NCBI GenBank assembly: GCA_017463255.1
Contig: JAFTPP010000032.1
Location: forward strand, 574,267 to 638,266
Direction of reading: 5' to 3'
Source of the DNA: Lachnospiraceae bacterium
Lineage (GTDB): Bacteria; Bacillota; Clostridia; Lachnospirales; Lachnospiraceae
DNA: 64,000 nt
A program made the translations under genes and the position numbers. Each line of letters begins with the position of its first letter. The stretch's first letter is position 1. The notes beneath the pieces were generated by a model, which saw nothing but the letters and a program-made list of their open reading frames with translations, had not been told where the DNA came from and searched no databases. This document shows positions 35,500 to 45,403 of the stretch, one piece after another.

Positions 35500-36084
35500 T
35501 TATTCTTCTGTTGTCATCCCCGATAAAATATACAAAAACTCCTTATCGATGGCCGATTCGGTAACCCCACAGGTATTTGCCTGAATCTTCAATCCTTCAA
35601 TAACATACATAAGATTACGTGCCGCAGCAAGAGGTTCCTCACAATAAATTTCCCCTGCATTAACACAAGCCTCAATCAGCTTAGCCGCCACTTTAACGCA
35701 AGCCGAAAACTGCTTGCTTATGTAATTATCCTTTTTCGGAATTTTATTTTCAAATAAATACTCGTAAATAGCAACCGAGAGATTATCTTTTTTATTTAAA
35801 ATCTCTTTTTTCTGTTCCTTTAAAAAGAGTGATAAAAAATCTGCGGGTGTAAAATTAGAAGGAAGCTTCTCCTGCGTATTCTTATGTACACTTCCCGATT
35901 CTGTTTCCAACACTGCTTCAAATACCGCTGCCGTACTATCAAAATACAGATACAAACCACCTCTGCTGATACCGCATGCATCAACAATATCCTTCATGGT
36001 TACGCTTTTATATCCTTTTTCAACAAATACCTTTTTCGCAGTTTCAACTATATACTCTTTCTTATGTGCCGACTTCTCACCCAT
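35500..36084 (-). CDS. TetR-family transcriptional regulator
   Basis: A 194-residue regulator. The TetR helix-turn-helix is clear at ~20-55 (ETAKKVFVEKGYKSVTMKD, then ACGISRGGLYLYFDS). The rest is a helical ligand-binding domain. ATG 36084 with GGAGTG 6 bases upstream is preferred to an in-frame ATG at 36126. It lies between the DUF gene and the AstE/AspA pair; what it controls is not visible. Confidence 0.9.
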   Translation of the reverse strand: MGEKSAHKKEYIVETAKKVFVEKGYKSVTMKDIVDACGISRGGLYLYFDSTAAVFEAVLETESGSVHKNTQEKLPSNFTPADFLSLFLKEQKKEILNKKDNLSVAIYEYLFENKIPKKDNYISKQFSACVKVAAKLIEACVNAGEIYCEEPLAAARNLMYVIEGLKIQANTCGVTESAIDKEFLYILSGMTTEE

Positions 36085-36103
36085 TCTTTTCACTCCAATA
36101 CGT

Positions 36104-36559
36104 CTATTTCTGTCCCCAGAATTCAACTAATTCTTTCATCTTCGATATTACCTGATAAAACACGCCGCTGGTCACACCCTCTGACCACACCTTTCCTTTT
36201 GTCATACCGGTAAGCACATACTTCGCAAGAATTGCAGCAAGCACATCAAACTCAGCCATGGTTGCCTGTTCAATGGCACGCTTTTCATCTGCCACACTTC
36301 TCATACGTTTTCTGGAATAAACGTAAACATAATTCTTGTCAATAAACTGTGTATTCTTAGCTTCTTTTACCATTCGCAAAAGATTACCGTCGTAAACCGG
36401 AAACGCAAGCGAAGTAGACATCTCACCATTGGCATCATAATTAGATGAAACGGAATGATCCACATGTGCTTCCAACCAAGGCAAATACTGCGCAAGGCGC
36501 ATTACCTCATCTCTGTACTTATTTGAAAGAATTACAAGATTTTGCTGTTCCTTATCCAT
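36104..36559 (-). CDS. Small protein, DUF6508-like, unknown
   Basis: A 151-residue soluble protein. LAQYLPWLEAHVD near the N terminus, FPVYDGNLLRMVKEA, and YVYVYSRKRMRSVADEKRAIEQA, followed by a helical C terminus, recall the DUF6508 family; this is a weak recollection, not a search. ATG 36559 with GGAGG 6 bases upstream is preferred to an in-frame start at 36601. It precedes the TetR gene by 19 bases, so they are probably co-transcribed. Confidence 0.55.
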   Translation of the reverse strand: MDKEQQNLVILSNKYRDEVMRLAQYLPWLEAHVDHSVSSNYDANGEMSTSLAFPVYDGNLLRMVKEAKNTQFIDKNYVYVYSRKRMRSVADEKRAIEQATMAEFDVLAAILAKYVLTGMTKGKVWSEGVTSGVFYQVISKMKELVEFWGQK

Positions 36560-36672
36560 AGTAGGCCTCCTTGCATCATCAGTATCAATTAATAATACCA
36601 CAAAGTTAAAATACGGGCAAGTATGGATAAGGCAATTATCTTCAATATTTTCGTAAAAAATGCCGAATTATA

Positions 36673-36702
36673 TTGTTTTTAAAAAGCAGATTATAGTATA
36701 AT
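36673..36702 (+). promoter_or_regulatory. Promoter of the cNMP-binding protein gene
   Basis: TTGTTT (36673-36678), 18-base spacer, TATAAT (36697-36702). It lies in the divergent gap with the 36104 gene. Confidence 0.65.
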
Positions 36703-36738
36703 ATGATAAATATGACACAATTTACACGGAGGTTTGGT

Positions 36739-39009
36739 ATGGCTCAAAAAACAATTGCCGCCGGCAAAACCATTGTACAAAGCGGGCAGGCAGGCGGAGA
36801 AATATATATCATTACCCAAGGTAGCGTAACTGCACGTTGCGATGGCGATGAATTATACTTAAAAAAAGGCGATGTTATCGGTGTCCTCGAATTAGCAAAC
36901 GGCTATTATTCGTATGACTATGTAGCCGAAACCGATGTAACAGCTTTTACATATCCTTGTAAAAACCACATGGAATTACTCCATCTTATTAAGAGTAATT
37001 CAGACATGGCAGGTTTCATTGTCACTTCAACCATAAGGACAGTCTGTCATATAGCCGACAGTTATATCATGGCAAAATACAATGCAGACAACCTGTATCG
37101 TTTTTTAATTGAAAGCTATAAGCAGTACAAAGCCCTTTGCATGAAATGTGCCATTTCCGCCAAAGAGCTTCCTACCCTTCGGGAACTGGCGCCCTTAAAA
37201 GCTGAAGACGATATCGCCCCATGGATTTCCCCATATTACGAATCCGCAAAAGCTTTTTCCAACGAATTAATCAGAAAAGTTTTTATTGATAATCCGGAAT
37301 ACCTTGCAGGCTATCTGTACAAAGCCGGTGAAGATGCCTGTGCAATCATCGGATTGCATCAGGAGCTTGAAGAATTCCAATCATCCATTTCTACCATTCT
37401 CTTAAATGAGAATCACTTGGATATACTGGATTTATATACTTCATTACTCCCCCGTTTGCACAGTAACCCGGCAGAATCCATGTCCTTAAATGCCATTATT
37501 AATACGTTATTAATTCAAATGGAAGGCCGTCCGTCACTTGACGAGGCTCTTTACAAGCGACGTGTAGAGGAATACCGTAAACTGCTTCAGGATTCCGAAG
37601 AAAATGCCAATGCACCTTCTGCCACAAAAACAGAAGTACCTACTGCCGACCTTGATAATTCATTAGATCAGATACTTGCTTACGCAAACCTAAAAAAAGA
37701 AACTGCCGACGAGTTCCGTCAGCTGATTGCCAAATACAAGGATGTAATTGATAAAACAGCTTTAAATGATTCCTTGAATGCATTAAGAAGAAAGCTTACT
37801 TCTCTCTTTTACGAAGTATACATTGCAGCTTTCCAAAAGAGTTTAAATGATTCCAACATTCCTACCGTTGTAAAAATGCTCTTTTTATTCGGTTATGTAG
37901 ACGAAACCATTGCAGGTCCCGAAAACGCTGCTATGTTGTATCAGTTAGCCAAGGAATACAAGGGCGATGCCGAACATGGTATTTACACCTTATATGAATG
38001 GCTTGTATTAATTTATGAAGGCAAAAAAGAACCAAGCCGCAACGAGTTTGATAACGACTATCCACAATATTTGCGTGAGTTACGAACAGGCGGACGTATT
38101 AACGAAGCCCAGGAGCGTCAGTACCTTACCGATACCGCTCAGAAGGTTATGTACGAATTACGCAACATGTTCCCTTCCGTAAACAAGGTTACTTTTGGTA
38201 AGATTTCTACCTACTGCCCTATTTTTTCAGAGCATAACCTGTTACTTACTCCGGATAAAATGTTGCAGCAGACCACCCGTATTACAGAATGTATAGAGCA
38301 GCTTCGTACCATAGATTATACCCTCTTTTATAGGGATACTCTTTTCTCAGATCCGGCTGCAGGTGTTCCGAAGGAAACTATTATGCTGGAAGTATTGCCT
38401 GATATCATCTTAATGCCTAACGTGGGTCTAAGAGGTATCATGTGGCAGGAAATTGAAGGGAAACGAAGAAATACTCCTGCACGAATGATGATTCCCATTA
38501 TGTTACCGGAAGATCCTTTCCAGATTCTTACAAGACTTGCCGGTGAATATCGTTGGGAAATGTGCAAGCGCGTTCAGGGAAGCCGTTGGAATGATATTTC
38601 CGATATGTCTCTTACCAGTGAATATTTTGATTACATACAGTTTTACCGTAAAAACTCCGACCTTTCTGCGGATGTGAAAGAAAAAATTAAAATACTGTTA
38701 CAAAAAACCAAAGGTAATTACAGAGAAACCTTTGTACGCGACTATATTTCATGGATTACCTTGGAAAGTAAAGGCTCTCCTGTTCTTAATAAGGTTTGTC
38801 GCCGTATTTTATTTGCTTACTGCCCTTTCTCAAAGGCATTTCGCGATAAGTTGGAAATCAATCCTCTTTACAGAGAATACTTAGAACGCTTTAATGTAAA
38901 AACCAGACAGAAGCTACATCATCTGGACAACTTATGTAAGAAAATCAGTAATACAGGACGTTCTATTCCGCCGGAAATTGAAAATCAAAGCATTTTGCTC
39001 ACAAAATAA
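36739..39009 (+). CDS. Large protein with N-terminal cyclic-nucleotide-binding-type domain
   Basis: A 756-residue protein. Residues ~1-120 read as a CRP-like cNMP-binding beta barrel (KTIVQSGQAGGEIYIITQGSV, LKKGDVIGVLE). No C-terminal DNA-binding domain is seen; the remaining 630 residues are largely helical (e.g. LRRKLTSLFYEVYIAAFQ), with no membrane segments. The conserved-looking block around ~560-640 includes DIILMPNVGLRGIMWQE. ATG 36739 with GGAGG 6 bases upstream replaces in-frame starts at 36703 and 36712. It could be a signalling scaffold; I do not recognise the bulk of it. Confidence 0.65.
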   Translation: MAQKTIAAGKTIVQSGQAGGEIYIITQGSVTARCDGDELYLKKGDVIGVLELANGYYSYDYVAETDVTAFTYPCKNHMELLHLIKSNSDMAGFIVTSTIRTVCHIADSYIMAKYNADNLYRFLIESYKQYKALCMKCAISAKELPTLRELAPLKAEDDIAPWISPYYESAKAFSNELIRKVFIDNPEYLAGYLYKAGEDACAIIGLHQELEEFQSSISTILLNENHLDILDLYTSLLPRLHSNPAESMSLNAIINTLLIQMEGRPSLDEALYKRRVEEYRKLLQDSEENANAPSATKTEVPTADLDNSLDQILAYANLKKETADEFRQLIAKYKDVIDKTALNDSLNALRRKLTSLFYEVYIAAFQKSLNDSNIPTVVKMLFLFGYVDETIAGPENAAMLYQLAKEYKGDAEHGIYTLYEWLVLIYEGKKEPSRNEFDNDYPQYLRELRTGGRINEAQERQYLTDTAQKVMYELRNMFPSVNKVTFGKISTYCPIFSEHNLLLTPDKMLQQTTRITECIEQLRTIDYTLFYRDTLFSDPAAGVPKETIMLEVLPDIILMPNVGLRGIMWQEIEGKRRNTPARMMIPIMLPEDPFQILTRLAGEYRWEMCKRVQGSRWNDISDMSLTSEYFDYIQFYRKNSDLSADVKEKIKILLQKTKGNYRETFVRDYISWITLESKGSPVLNKVCRRILFAYCPFSKAFRDKLEINPLYREYLERFNVKTRQKLHHLDNLCKKISNTGRSIPPEIENQSILLTK

Positions 39010-39195
39010 GCATCTTGTGCGCAAATCCAAGCAAAATATGTACAAAACAGGTTGATTTTCGGAATATATTTTTATTTTTGAGCAATATTGTTATAGACTC
39101 CTTGATAAAAAAGTACTATAGTATAGTTAATCTAGTTAACCACTAGGTTTGCTAATTAGCAATTCCGGAAGAATTCCCCTTTTACACAAAACAAA

Positions 39196-39224
39196 AGCCC
39201 AAAAGCCTAGCTTTTGGGTTTTTG
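39196..39224 (+). terminator. Terminator of the cNMP-binding protein gene
   Basis: An 8-bp stem (39198-39205 with 39211-39218), CCTAG loop and T run. The 190 bases between stop and terminator include palindromes TTGCTAATTAGCAA (39150-39163) and GTTAATCTAGTTAAC (39127-39141) and may hold a small RNA. Confidence 0.75.
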
Positions 39225-39231
39225 TTATTTC

Positions 39232-39268
39232 AAAAAAGAATGTGCAGATTATCTGCACATTCTTTTTT
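39232..39268. terminator. Bidirectional terminator overlapping a stop codon
   Basis: An 18-bp arm inverted repeat with A6 and T6 ends. The last codons and stop of the HAD-CPBP gene lie inside the stem. Confidence 0.8.
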
Positions 39269-40742
39269 TACAATACATATAATACACACACATTCCTGCA
39301 AAAGTAATAAATAATACCGCAAACAGGGGATTGGCAATCTTAGCCGCCAAGGCATCATTCCTACCCACTAAGAAAATAGCAAGGTTGGCTACGCTGTGTA
39401 AAAGAACCGGTGCCGCTAACGTCTTACACCATTCATAGCTGATGACTATGAGCATTCCCATAATACTTCCGTAAATTCCCTGCACCACATTTCCATGATA
39501 TGCACCAAATAATACAGAGGAACAAATCATAGCCGGAATAACCGCAAAATATTTTTTTAGCCTCTGGTATATAATACCTCTGAATACCACTTCTTCTGCC
39601 ACAGAGGAAATAACACCGTATAATAGTATTCCAAGCCAGAGCGGCACGGAATGTTGTGCCGTTGCTGTCTGTGTATAAGTAGCTGAGCTTTCCGTAATTT
39701 TTAATAATTCAAATACAATGTTAATTCCAAGAGACGCACAAATACCAATTAAAATCACAGGCACCATCTGTTGAAACTCTACTCTTTTCGCAGGCATTTT
39801 TTCTTCCCGGTATATGTTTTTAACTACAAAAACACCAATTACCATTCCGATTCCGTTCACCGTCACCTTAACCTGTCCCGAATGTACCACCCACCAGGCT
39901 AACACATCCGCATCTCTGGTTACAACATAGGATTCAATTAACCCTAACACAAGCACCATAAATAAAGAGGCTGTAAAATAATATAAAACCATGGGAAGTA
40001 CCAGATTCCATAACTTGACAGAAATTGGTAAATTAGCTTCCGGATAGGGTCTCGTAACTTGTGCAGAAGAGTTCAAAATCCGCTTCAAATCTTCCACCGA
40101 ATCAACAATACACGTTGGTGCCGCCTCTTTTAGCTCTCCTTTGGGAGCATATCCGTAGGACACTGCAATACTTGAAAGGCCATACGCCTTTGCACCCTCT
40201 ATGTCAAACTTTCTGTCACCAACCATTGCGGTATTTGTTTCATCAAGTTTAGGAAGTTCTCCTTTTTTGCTCCCCAAATTCCGAAGTTGTCTTAATGCTT
40301 CCTCCACCACTTCTTCTTTTTTGTATCTGGTTCCGTCCAGTTCACTTCCGACTATAACCTGAAAATATTTATGGATTTCAAAATGCTTCAATATCTTTTC
40401 TACAAACACTTGTGGTTTACTGGACGCTACCGCAAGAAATCTTCCCTGTTTGTACAAGGTCTGTAACAGCTCCTTAATTCCCGGATAGATTTCATTTTCA
40501 AGCCAACCGACTTCTGAAAATCGTTCACGGTACACCTTTACTGCCCGCTCTGCTTCTTCTTCATTCATACCGTAAAACTCTTTAAAGCTGTCCGGTAACG
40601 GCGGCCCGATAAAAGGTTCTAACTTGGATAAATCCTCTTCCTGCTTCCCAAATGCCGCAAGCGCATGATTTACTGATTTTGTTATTCCCTCTTTCGGATC
40701 CGTTAAGGTTCCGTCCAAATCAAATAAAATATACTGATACAT
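39249..40742 (-). CDS. Fusion of HAD phosphatase and CPBP intramembrane protease
   Basis: A 497-residue two-part protein. Residues 1-220 are a phosphoglycolate phosphatase-like HAD: FDLDGTLTDPKEG (nucleophile D8 and D10), VASSKPQ and MVGDRKFDIEGA. Residues ~240-490 are a CPBP/Abi integral membrane protease: about seven helices, EEVVFRGIIYQRL (~386), FGAYHGNVVQGIYG (~420) and LLHSVANLAIF (~455). Both active sites look complete. The frame is open throughout. Substrates are unknown; the fusion suggests coupled processing and dephosphorylation. Confidence 0.85.
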   Translation of the reverse strand: MYQYILFDLDGTLTDPKEGITKSVNHALAAFGKQEEDLSKLEPFIGPPLPDSFKEFYGMNEEEAERAVKVYRERFSEVGWLENEIYPGIKELLQTLYKQGRFLAVASSKPQVFVEKILKHFEIHKYFQVIVGSELDGTRYKKEEVVEEALRQLRNLGSKKGELPKLDETNTAMVGDRKFDIEGAKAYGLSSIAVSYGYAPKGELKEAAPTCIVDSVEDLKRILNSSAQVTRPYPEANLPISVKLWNLVLPMVLYYFTASLFMVLVLGLIESYVVTRDADVLAWWVVHSGQVKVTVNGIGMVIGVFVVKNIYREEKMPAKRVEFQQMVPVILIGICASLGINIVFELLKITESSATYTQTATAQHSVPLWLGILLYGVISSVAEEVVFRGIIYQRLKKYFAVIPAMICSSVLFGAYHGNVVQGIYGSIMGMLIVISYEWCKTLAAPVLLHSVANLAIFLVGRNDALAAKIANPLFAVLFITFAGMCVYYMYCKKRMCR

Positions 40743-40770
40743 TTTTTACCCAATCCTTACAAAAAATATG

Positions 40771-40799
40771 TTGACAGTTTCTTTTTTATGGAATATAGT
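40771..40799 (+). promoter_or_regulatory. Sigma-A promoter of the TPP riboswitch transcript
   Basis: TTGACA (40771-40776), 17-base spacer, TATAGT (40794-40799), just upstream of the riboswitch. Confidence 0.85.
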
Positions 40800-40802
40800 A
40801 AC

Positions 40803-40925
40803 CCTAGCACTAAGAAAGTGCAACAAAAATAAATAACACGCTAGGGGAGCATTTGCTGAGATTGAATCATTAAGATTCTAACCCTCATTACTTGAACCGG
40901 ATAATACCGGCGTAAGGAAGCAGTT
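40803..40925 (+). ncRNA. TPP riboswitch (THI element)
   Basis: The THI-box core is visible: GGGGAGC at 40844, GCTGAGA at 40855, then ACCC, and the second conserved block GGATAATACCGGCGTAAGGA (40899-40918). A 5' extension pairs CCTAGC with GCTAGG. Downstream, AATCCCCTCTTTG (40982-40994) is complementary to the ribosome site region CAAGGAGGATT (41005-41015). The switch therefore probably acts on translation initiation by sequestering the Shine-Dalgarno site. Confidence 0.92.
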
Positions 40926-41019
40926 CATATGAATGCCTATTCAGTATACCTTTCATTCCGTGCATTCTTTGAACTATGATGAATCCCCTCTTTGTGTCAA
41001 AAACCAAGGAGGATTTTTT

Positions 41020-41709
41020 ATGTTAAAAATCAAACAATTCTTTATGAGTTACGATTCCGAGTGGGAATCCTACTCCCTCACCACCAATGGCTTAATTGCC
41101 CTGGTAATCCTTATGCTTATCATTATGATTGTGGCCGCATTCGTAGTAGACCGTAAGCAGAAAACACCGAAGCTTTGTGCAAAGCAGCTTGCTTTTTCAG
41201 GTGTTGCACTGGCACTTGGTTTTATTACCTCTTACATCAAATACGAAATGCCCTTTGGTGGTTCTGTTACTCTTTTTTCCATGCTGTTCATCTGCCTTAT
41301 CGGTTACTGGTACGGCATAAAAGCAGGTATGTTTGCCGCATTCGCATATAGTATTCTGCAGTTTTTACAAAGCGGCGGTTCCTATTTCTTATCTCCGTTC
41401 CAGGTATGCTGCGATTACTTCTTCGCATTTACAGCCCTCGGTATTACAGGCTTCTTTGCCCGTAAAAAGAACGGACTTATTGTAGGATACATACTTGCAG
41501 CATTCATCCGCGGTTTATTCCATACCATTGGCGGATATATCTATTGGATGGACTACATGCCGGAATCCTTCCCACAGAGCCTTGCTGCAATTTATCCCAT
41601 TGTTTATAATTACGCCTACATCGTTATAGAAGCAGTCATTACTCTTATTGTAATTTCTCTGCCCCCTGTAAAAAAGGCATTGGAAAAAGTCAAAGCTTTG
41701 GCTTTATAA
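41020..41709 (+). CDS. thiT: Thiamine ECF transporter S component ThiT
   Basis: A 229-residue, about six-helix membrane protein of the ThiT/YuaJ family, the thiamine-binding subunit of an ECF transporter. It contains MPFGGSVTLFSML, GYWYGIKAGMFAAFAYSILQF, and a late IYWMDYMP region, matching the substrate-binding helices. ATG 41020 follows GGAGG by 7 bases; an in-frame ATG at 40933 lies in the riboswitch region and is not used. Regulation by TPP follows from the riboswitch. The shared energizing module is not in this window. Confidence 0.93.
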   Translation: MLKIKQFFMSYDSEWESYSLTTNGLIALVILMLIIMIVAAFVVDRKQKTPKLCAKQLAFSGVALALGFITSYIKYEMPFGGSVTLFSMLFICLIGYWYGIKAGMFAAFAYSILQFLQSGGSYFLSPFQVCCDYFFAFTALGITGFFARKKNGLIVGYILAAFIRGLFHTIGGYIYWMDYMPESFPQSLAAIYPIVYNYAYIVIEAVITLIVISLPPVKKALEKVKALAL

Positions 41710-44700
41710 TGCAATTTCCGTTTCAAAGAACAAAGAATAGATTATCTTTTCTTTGACCTTTTTACCGGTCATTTGTTCCAAAGACCGCGCATAATAATCA
41801 AGCTGTGCCTGATAGCGGGTTATTAAATCCTCCGGTTTATCTACCCTGTCGGTTTTATAATCCGCTACTATAAGCTCACCGTCTTCTTCAAAATACACGT
41901 CTATAATTCCCTGAATTAATACGGTTTCGTCCTTCGGAAACTCTTCGCTTACTTCAGAAGCAAAAAGTCCCATAACAAAAGGTTGCTCGCGGAATAAAAG
42001 CTTCTTCTCTTCTGCCGCCAACATACGAAGTCCCAAGGAAGAATTGGTAAACTTAAGAATTTTTGCAGCATCCACTAATAACTCATAATCTGCTTCCATT
42101 CTGCCTGCCGTTACCATTTCATGAATGGCTGTTTTAACTTCCTCTATGGATTTAAGCTTTCCTAAGGGAATTAACTCCAATACCCTGTGATATGCACTTC
42201 CCCTTTTTGTACCGGTGGCTTCTTTTTTTGCCTCTACAAAACTCGGGATATACTTGGTCACTTTTTCCTCTTCAAACATAAGACGTCCGTTTTGATAATC
42301 ATCCTGTTCTTCCATGGCTTTTTTCTTAAGCTCTGACACAGTTGTCTTTGTATAAAGATTAGAAAGACGGGTATGGGCATACCTATAATCAAACTTCCGG
42401 TTTAGCTTGTCATATAAAACATCATCTCTTTCAATGGCTCTCTTGTTCGGATGATGCAAAAGCTCTGTTAATTCTTCCCTCTGCAAATGCTTATCAACCC
42501 TGTTAACAAAGAACCCGCTTTCCAGTTCCTCCATTGTTAATACGTGCATTTTAATAAGCGGTTCCGTAAGGCCTGCAGCCTTAAGCGGATGCCTGGTGCT
42601 TTCATCAATTCCCGGCAATTCCAATACGCCTGAATGTCCCGCAAGAGCATGCAAAATAAAATCAAGATGACTTTTGGCGCCTGCAATCTTTTCATAAGGA
42701 AGTCCTACGCTTTTATTAGAGCCGTCATTTAATATCTTATAAACTTTCTTTTCCATATTCTTAGAAGCCGCGGTAAGAATGAGTTTTTCTTTTGCTCTGG
42801 TCATGGCAACATATAAAACCCTCATTTCTTCTCCGATAGAATCCAGAATTCCTTTGGTTTCCATTACGTTACGGTATAAGCTGTCTGCGTACAAACGCTT
42901 CTTAGAATCAATGACTTTACACGAAATACCCAAATCAATGTCCATTAAAAGTGGTTTATAATAATCCATCAAATTAAATTCTTTGGCATTTCCTGCCACA
43001 AAGCAAATCGGAAACTCCAATCCCTTACTCTTATGAATGGTCATAATACGCACAAGATTGGCATTTTCATCTGCCATGGATACTTCACCATAATCAACGT
43101 CGTATTTTAACAATTGCTCAATATACCGGTTAAAATGAAATAAACCACGGTAACTTGTCTTACCAAAGTCAATTGCCTTTTGCACCAGCATATCAATATT
43201 TGCTTTACGTTGCGCGCCCCCTGAAAGAGCCCCCATCCATTCATAATAATGATACTCCTCCATAAGCTGTATCAACAGTTCATGAATCGGTGTATAAACG
43301 GAAAGTGCCCTGTAACGCTCTATCATATCCACTACTTTTGCACATTTATCTTTCACTTCAGGGCTTAAGTCTTGCTTCACATCATCATTTGATGTTGCCC
43401 ACACTAATTTCGTATATAAGTGTCCTTTTTGGTTTTTAAGAAGTGCTATCTCCTCATCCGTCATAGAACCGAATACTGATTTTAACACACCGTATAAGGG
43501 AATATCCTGATATGGATTATTTAATACCCGCAAGACGTTTAATAATGTCTGAATTTCCGTTGTAGAAAAATAACCCGTCTTAGAAGTAAAGTAAACAGGA
43601 ATTCCTTCTTCTTCCAAAATACTCTTAAAGGTTTCTTCCCATCCGCTTGTTACGCGGAGCAAAATGGCAATATCCCTATATTCTGCCGGTCGTGTTACCC
43701 CGGTTTTTAAATCAGTAACAGGGAATTTACCCACCAATTGGTTAATACGGTTTGCAATATACCTTGCTTCACATTTTTTAGCTTCCTCTTTGTTGCCACC
43801 CATGGTATCCAAAAGTGCTATCTCAGTGGCAAACGTATCCTCTTTTTCATGAATGCTTTCAGGCGTAGGATAATTGGCCCCGTAATATAATGCTGCAGCA
43901 TCATCATACATAACGTTTCCAAGGCTTTTTTGCATCACACGGTAAAATACATAATTAACTGTATCAAGCACCTCTTTACGGCTTCTGAAATTACGGGACA
44001 AGTCTATCCTTTGGGTAGCACTGTCTTTCACATCATAAGTATCATACTTTTCCATAAAGATTTCCGGACGCGCCAAGCGGAAGCGATAGATACTCTGTTT
44101 CACATCGCCTACCATAAACCGGTTATTTTTTCCTGTTGATTCTTTTGAAATAGACTTAAGTAAGTATTCCTGCACCAGATTACTGTCCTGATACTCATCT
44201 ATCAGTATTTCTTCAAAATACTCCTGATAATCCTCTGCTGTCCTTGTGGGTTTATAGAAATCCCCATCCTTTTCAATCAGAATCTTTAAAGCCATATGCT
44301 CAATATCATTAAAATCTACAATCTTCTTTTCCCGCTTTTTTTCATCGAATTTATGTAAAAAAGCAATGGTTAAGCGCACGAATTCCCCTGCCAGTGCTCC
44401 ACTGATTTTTAAATCTTCAATGATCTGGTCAGGTGAGGCAAAAAAGTATTCTTCACATATACTCTTAAACCCTTCACGCACTCTGCTTCGTATTTCCTTG
44501 GCTGTTTCACGTAAGTTTTCAGCACCGTTATTCTTCGTTCTCGGAAGACTTTTGTTTTCCAACAAGCGCGCTATCTTTCCCATCCGTTCATAGTTTTTTG
44601 CATCCCGCATGGTAATCAGGTCATTCATTTCCTGTACAAATAATTCCCGATACGCCATGGGACCATCCGGCTTATCACAGATATCAATTGCTTTTTGCAT

Positions 44701-45390
44701 TTCACTTATCATGGAAGATAACATTCTTTCCAGATGAGCCTGCAAAAACTGCATCCATCCGGTCTTACCCATTTCATCCACATTTTCAATTTCATAGCTT
44801 TTTAAACAATTAAGAAGCCACTCTTCCGGGAAAGGATAACTTTCGGCATACTGATATAAAGTACGCACTAACTCTTCAATTTTTCTTTCTTTTCCATCCG
44901 GACAAAATGCTTCCAACAGCTGATAAAACTCTTCATTGCCTTCTGCAAAGAACTCTTCCATTACTTCTGCCAGGGAATCCTGCATCAAAAGCTTACTTTC
45001 TCCTTCATCCGCCACACGGAAATTAGGGTCTAGTCCAATATCATTAAAGTTATTCTTTACTACAAAAAGGCAAAAACTGTCGATGGTAGTAATCAAGGCA
45101 TTATGTAGCAAGGTTGCCTGTTTTTGCAAATGCTTATTATCAGGCTCTGTTACAAGCTTTTGTTCAATCGCCCTGCTGATACGTTCCTTCATTTCAGACG
45201 CTGCTGCTTTAGTAAAAGTTACCACCAAGAGTCTGTCGATATCCACAGGATTTTTATCATCAGATATCATTTGAATGATTCTTTCAACCAAAACCGCTGT
45301 TTTACCGGAGCCGGCAGCTGCCGAAACCAGTAAATTCCTATTGTGAAGGTCAATAACCTTCTGCTGTTCGGGGGTATACTTCATTCCCAT
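41704..45390 (-). CDS. addA: ATP-dependent helicase/nuclease subunit A
   Basis: A 1228-residue UvrD-like helicase with C-terminal RecB-type nuclease, the AddA half of the AddAB recombination enzyme. Walker A AAAGSGKT is at 24-31, the Walker B region is DEYQDSN, and a late helicase motif is IMTIHKSKGLEFP. The nuclease has GIIDVYFEEDGELIVADYKTDR. ATG 45390 with GGAGG 8 bases upstream is preferred to an in-frame start at 45399. It follows addB by 13 bases in the order addB-addA. Confidence 0.96.
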   Translation of the reverse strand: MGMKYTPEQQKVIDLHNRNLLVSAAAGSGKTAVLVERIIQMISDDKNPVDIDRLLVVTFTKAAASEMKERISRAIEQKLVTEPDNKHLQKQATLLHNALITTIDSFCLFVVKNNFNDIGLDPNFRVADEGESKLLMQDSLAEVMEEFFAEGNEEFYQLLEAFCPDGKERKIEELVRTLYQYAESYPFPEEWLLNCLKSYEIENVDEMGKTGWMQFLQAHLERMLSSMISEMQKAIDICDKPDGPMAYRELFVQEMNDLITMRDAKNYERMGKIARLLENKSLPRTKNNGAENLRETAKEIRSRVREGFKSICEEYFFASPDQIIEDLKISGALAGEFVRLTIAFLHKFDEKKREKKIVDFNDIEHMALKILIEKDGDFYKPTRTAEDYQEYFEEILIDEYQDSNLVQEYLLKSISKESTGKNNRFMVGDVKQSIYRFRLARPEIFMEKYDTYDVKDSATQRIDLSRNFRSRKEVLDTVNYVFYRVMQKSLGNVMYDDAAALYYGANYPTPESIHEKEDTFATEIALLDTMGGNKEEAKKCEARYIANRINQLVGKFPVTDLKTGVTRPAEYRDIAILLRVTSGWEETFKSILEEEGIPVYFTSKTGYFSTTEIQTLLNVLRVLNNPYQDIPLYGVLKSVFGSMTDEEIALLKNQKGHLYTKLVWATSNDDVKQDLSPEVKDKCAKVVDMIERYRALSVYTPIHELLIQLMEEYHYYEWMGALSGGAQRKANIDMLVQKAIDFGKTSYRGLFHFNRYIEQLLKYDVDYGEVSMADENANLVRIMTIHKSKGLEFPICFVAGNAKEFNLMDYYKPLLMDIDLGISCKVIDSKKRLYADSLYRNVMETKGILDSIGEEMRVLYVAMTRAKEKLILTAASKNMEKKVYKILNDGSNKSVGLPYEKIAGAKSHLDFILHALAGHSGVLELPGIDESTRHPLKAAGLTEPLIKMHVLTMEELESGFFVNRVDKHLQREELTELLHHPNKRAIERDDVLYDKLNRKFDYRYAHTRLSNLYTKTTVSELKKKAMEEQDDYQNGRLMFEEEKVTKYIPSFVEAKKEATGTKRGSAYHRVLELIPLGKLKSIEEVKTAIHEMVTAGRMEADYELLVDAAKILKFTNSSLGLRMLAAEEKKLLFREQPFVMGLFASEVSEEFPKDETVLIQGIIDVYFEEDGELIVADYKTDRVDKPEDLITRYQAQLDYYARSLEQMTGKKVKEKIIYSLFFETEIAL

Positions 45391-45403
45391 AACTACCACC
45401 TCC

